Positions 15,483-17,103 of a stretch of 17,103 nucleotides of DNA are shown here, piece by piece. Numbering within the stretch: position 1 is the first letter of the stretch; the number at the start of each line of letters is the position of its first letter. The position numbers and the translations under genes are program-made. This stretch comes from an uncultured Clostridia bacterium (GTDB taxonomy: Bacteria; Bacillota; Clostridia; TANB77; CAG-508): assembly GCA_947627785.1 (NCBI GenBank), contig CANQXC010000007.1, forward strand, positions 1 through 17,103. Direction: 5' to 3'. Under the pieces are notes generated by a model. That model was not told the origin of the DNA, did no database searches, and saw nothing but the letters and a program-made list of their open reading frames with translations.

Positions 15483-16295
15483 TTATACTAACTCTTTTTC
15501 TTTTACTAAAGTTACACCATAACACATCTGATATAACTTACTAATTACAGCATCTGCTAATTGTTCATCTTGTCCTTCTCTAAATCTTCTTGATAATCCA
15601 TTTTTATCAAATCTTGTTGTAATTATTATTGGTAATCTATTCTCATTTCTGTTCTCAATTATGCTATATAGTTTTTCTAATGCCCACTTACTAATTCTTT
15701 CTGTTCCAAGATCATCAATTATTATCATATCAATATTTGAATATAGCTCTATTAATTCATTTTCTGATTTTGTATTATCTACAAATGTTTCTTTTATCTT
15801 ATCTAATAACATTGTAAGTCTACCTATAAGAACTATTTTTCCATTTTCAATAAGCTTATTAGCAATAGCTGCAACTAAGTGTGTTTTTCCAATTCCTGAT
15901 ATGCCTGTTATTATCATTCCATTGGTTTCACTATTTTCTATACATTCTTTTGTATAGTCCTCAATAATCTCAACTGCCATTTTATTAACCTGGCTTGTAT
16001 TATAATTTTCAAAGCTCTTGTTTTGATAATTTTTTCTTATATAACCTTCTTTGTATAATCCGTTTAGAATTGTTAAGTAATACCTGTTTTTCTTTTTTAA
16101 GTATTCTTCTCCATCCTTTTTAATCCAATATTCTCTTGATTTTTTACAATCACATCTTTCATACTCAATGCTATCTGCTGAAATATTTTCATAAAGATAA
16201 TCAAGACCTTTAGGTGTTAATTCTTTATTGCAGAATCCACATTTTTTCAATTTTCTGTTGATAACTCTATTGTATCTTGTACTCTCTAAAGCCAT
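15483..16295 (-). CDS. DnaC/IstB-type helicase-loader ATPase
   Basis: This 270-residue AAA+ protein resembles DnaC/DnaI helicase loaders. An N-terminal segment carries four cysteines (CGFC at 19-22, CDC at 48-50) that may bind zinc. The ATPase core has Walker A GISGIGKTHL (131-140), Walker B IIIDDLG (191-197) and a sensor-1 type ITTR (225-228). An arginine-rich SRRFREG segment follows (235-241). The start MALEST at 16295 is chosen because GAGAGGAG (16303-16310) lies 7 nt upstream; an ATG at 16301 is too close. The upstream replisome-organizer frame would overlap this start by about 29 nt if its internal TGA were sense, a usual operon arrangement. Role: loading the host replicative helicase at the element origin. 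Confidence 0.9.
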   Translation of the reverse strand: MALESTRYNRVINRKLKKCGFCNKELTPKGLDYLYENISADSIEYERCDCKKSREYWIKKDGEEYLKKKNRYYLTILNGLYKEGYIRKNYQNKSFENYNTSQVNKMAVEIIEDYTKECIENSETNGMIITGISGIGKTHLVAAIANKLIENGKIVLIGRLTMLLDKIKETFVDNTKSENELIELYSNIDMIIIDDLGTERISKWALEKLYSIIENRNENRLPIIITTRFDKNGLSRRFREGQDEQLADAVISKLYQMCYGVTLVKEKELV

Positions 16296-16440
16296 TTTCA
16301 TTCTCCTCTCTTATATTATTTTCTTTACTTTTTTCTAAATCTTTTCTTTTTTCTTCTTCGTTACTTTTCGTTACTGTAACGCTACTTTTTTCACTTTCAT
16401 TTTTAATCTTTTCACGATGTTTTCTTTGCCTTTCTCGATT
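16267..16440 (-). pseudogene. orphaned C-terminal tail of replisome organizer
   Basis: Directly after the TGA at 16441-16443 the same frame continues for 57 sense codons to TAG at 16267-16269. It encodes NRERQRKHREKIK, then SSVTVTKSNEEEKRK and a charged tail. Replisome-organizer proteins of phages and mobile elements typically have an Arg/Lys-rich R-x-R-x-x-x-x-R-E segment followed by a VTVT-like stretch at this position. The tail therefore appears to belong to the upstream gene and to have been separated from it by a nonsense change. There is no separate start with a ribosome site. Confidence 0.6.
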
Positions 16441-16785
16441 TCACATCTTGGCATTCTCGTATTTATCAATACTTTGGTAAATACTCCAATTTTTAATTAG
16501 AAATGTTTTCCCTTCTTTTATAAGCATTTCTAATTCTATGAACTTTTCTAAAATTTTTTCTATTTTTTTATAAGATTTTCCCATAATTTTTGAAAAATTT
16601 TGAATCGTCATTGGATTTTTCTCTCCTATTTCTAATCTTCCACCATTATTACATTCAACTGCTAAAGCAATTAACTGTATCCATACCCTAAAGTATGTGT
16701 CTCCATCTGGATATTTAAGAATAATTTGTATCTTCCTATTTGAGAAGATATTTGATTCAACTTTGAACCATTGGATATCATACAT
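16441..16785 (-). CDS. replisome organizer N-terminal domain protein (truncated)
   Basis: This 114-residue product matches the phage replisome-organizer N-terminal domain. The pattern WFKVESNIFSNRKIQIILKY, PDGDTYFRVWIQLIALAVECNNGG, then a winged-helix stretch (MTIQNFSKIMGKSYKKIEK, about 59-77) and KTFLIKNWSIYQS (93-105) are the family hallmarks. It would bind the element's replication origin and recruit the DnaC-like loader encoded next. The start has an excellent GGAGGTGAT immediately upstream. TGA at codon 115 ends it just before the usual basic linker, which is still readable in frame downstream. The full frame would be 171 residues. The remaining DNA-binding domain looks intact, so partial function is possible. 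Confidence 0.85.
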   Translation of the reverse strand: MYDIQWFKVESNIFSNRKIQIILKYPDGDTYFRVWIQLIALAVECNNGGRLEIGEKNPMTIQNFSKIMGKSYKKIEKILEKFIELEMLIKEGKTFLIKNWSIYQSIDKYENAKM

Positions 16786-16811
16786 ATCACCTCCCTCCTA
16801 ACGCTTATCAG

Positions 16812-17012
16812 TTAGTAATTAACTGATTCTTTTTCTTTTTTGCATAAATAATCATCTAGCACTTGTACTCTAAATAAGTACTTACCACCAACTTTGGAGC
16901 ATGGTATTTGCTTTTGTCTTACTAATTGATTAATTAACCAATAAGAGATTCCTAAATACTCTGCTGCTTCTTTCATTGTTAGTGTCGTTCTTTGTGCTTT
17001 TGGTAATTCCAT
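16812..17012 (-). CDS. excisionase/AlpA-like helix-turn-helix protein
   Basis: This is a 66-residue winged-HTH protein of the Xis/MerR-like excisionase type. TMKEAAEYLGISYWLINQLVRQKQIPCSKVGGKYLFRVQVLDDYLCKK is the standard layout: a helix-turn-helix, a PxxKVGxxYxFR wing and a last helix. Such proteins bend DNA for excision or switch on element genes. The start at ATG 17012 (MELPKAQRTT) is preferred because GGAGGT (17020-17025) lies 7 nt upstream. A longer frame from a TTG at 17027 would contain that site. It is the first gene of the leftward element operon, directly behind the divergent promoter; the next gene starts 26 nt later. No integrase is seen. Confidence 0.88.
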   Translation of the reverse strand: MELPKAQRTTLTMKEAAEYLGISYWLINQLVRQKQIPCSKVGGKYLFRVQVLDDYLCKKEKESVNY

Positions 17013-17044
17013 TGCCATCACCTCCAATCTTTTTGAAATTTATA

Positions 17045-17095
17045 GTTGACTTTTGTTAACACTTACATTATAATGTGAATAGTTAACGTTGTAAA
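17045..17095. promoter_or_regulatory. overlapping divergent promoters with GTTRAC operator boxes
   Basis: Minus strand: TTTACA (17095-17090), 17 nt, TATAAT (17072-17067), driving the excisionase operon. Plus strand: TTGACT (17046-17051), 17 nt, TATAAT (17069-17074), firing out of the window to the right. The two -10 boxes overlap in a palindromic core. GTTGAC (17045-17050), GTTAAC (17055-17060) and GTTAAC (17082-17087) lie at the -35 or spacer regions. With ACATTATAATGT they form an imperfect palindrome, as expected for a repressor-controlled switch. Confidence 0.75.
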
Positions 17096-17103
17096 GAGTT
17101 TTT

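Noticed and set aside
15460..15492. GTTAGTA/TACTAAC inverted repeat at the end of the DnaC-like gene as a terminator.
   Set aside because: The arms are only 7 bp, AT-rich, with a 19-nt loop and no T-run after the stem. Transcription probably continues to the hairpin at 15032-15066.
16369..16381. Palindrome CGTTACTGTAACG with a second CGTTAC nearby, looking like an operator.
   Set aside because: It lies in the open frame after the TGA and encodes the VTVT stretch expected in replisome organizers, so coding constraint explains it adequately.
16441..16443. TGA as a sense codon (alternative genetic code).
   Set aside because: The large genes (hsdR, hsdM, hsdS, relaxase) contain no in-frame TGA, tryptophan is encoded by TGG, and the TAA split elsewhere could not be explained by the same recoding.

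Overview
The window is very AT-rich, with purine-rich GGAGG ribosome sites ahead of most genes and standard stop codons. The gene content (phage-type replisome organizer, DnaC-type loader, AlpA/Xis-type DNA-binding protein, MobP-like relaxase) fits a low-GC Bacillota, probably a Clostridia. A fusobacterial or mycoplasmatal host cannot be excluded from sequence alone. The long frames are open under the standard code, so no recoding is needed. No rRNA, tRNA, CRISPR array or integrase is seen.

Layout, read mostly on the minus strand from right to left. (1) 16267-17103 and 15079-16295 are the core of a mobilizable element: an overlapping divergent promoter/operator at the right edge, a small excisionase/AlpA-like protein, a replisome-organizer-like protein broken by a TGA, a DnaC/IstB-type ATPase, a short ParB-like protein and a terminator. 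(2) 13449-14979 is the mobilization module: a cluster of inverted repeats that is a good oriT candidate, a relaxase gene and a terminator. (3) 4326-13350 is an elaborated type I restriction-modification operon behind a near-consensus promoter framed by a perfect 10-bp inverted repeat. Its order is half-size S subunit, HsdM, an AbiJ/HEPN-like protein, full-length HsdS, a tandem winged-helix protein split by an in-frame TAA, HsdR, and a YgjP/SprT-type metalloprotease. (4) 398-4300 carries further cargo on the same strand: a four-helix membrane protein, a GIY-YIG/DUF5655-like protein, a trypsin-like protease paired with a small membrane-anchored protein, and a HEPN-like protein with an RNxxxH motif. 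(5) A bidirectional hairpin terminator at 351-384 separates this array from a small plus-strand gene at 54-344.

Taken together this looks like a defence island carried as cargo by a mobilizable element. The RM system would supply self/non-self discrimination. The AbiJ/HEPN-like protein inside the operon, the protease-membrane pair, the GIY-YIG protein and the terminal HEPN-like protein are candidate additional or back-up defence effectors. Family assignments rest on visible motifs and domain knowledge. Defence roles for the accessory genes are inferred from context. The two in-frame nonsense codons (8775-8777 and 16441-16443) are read directly from the sequence.
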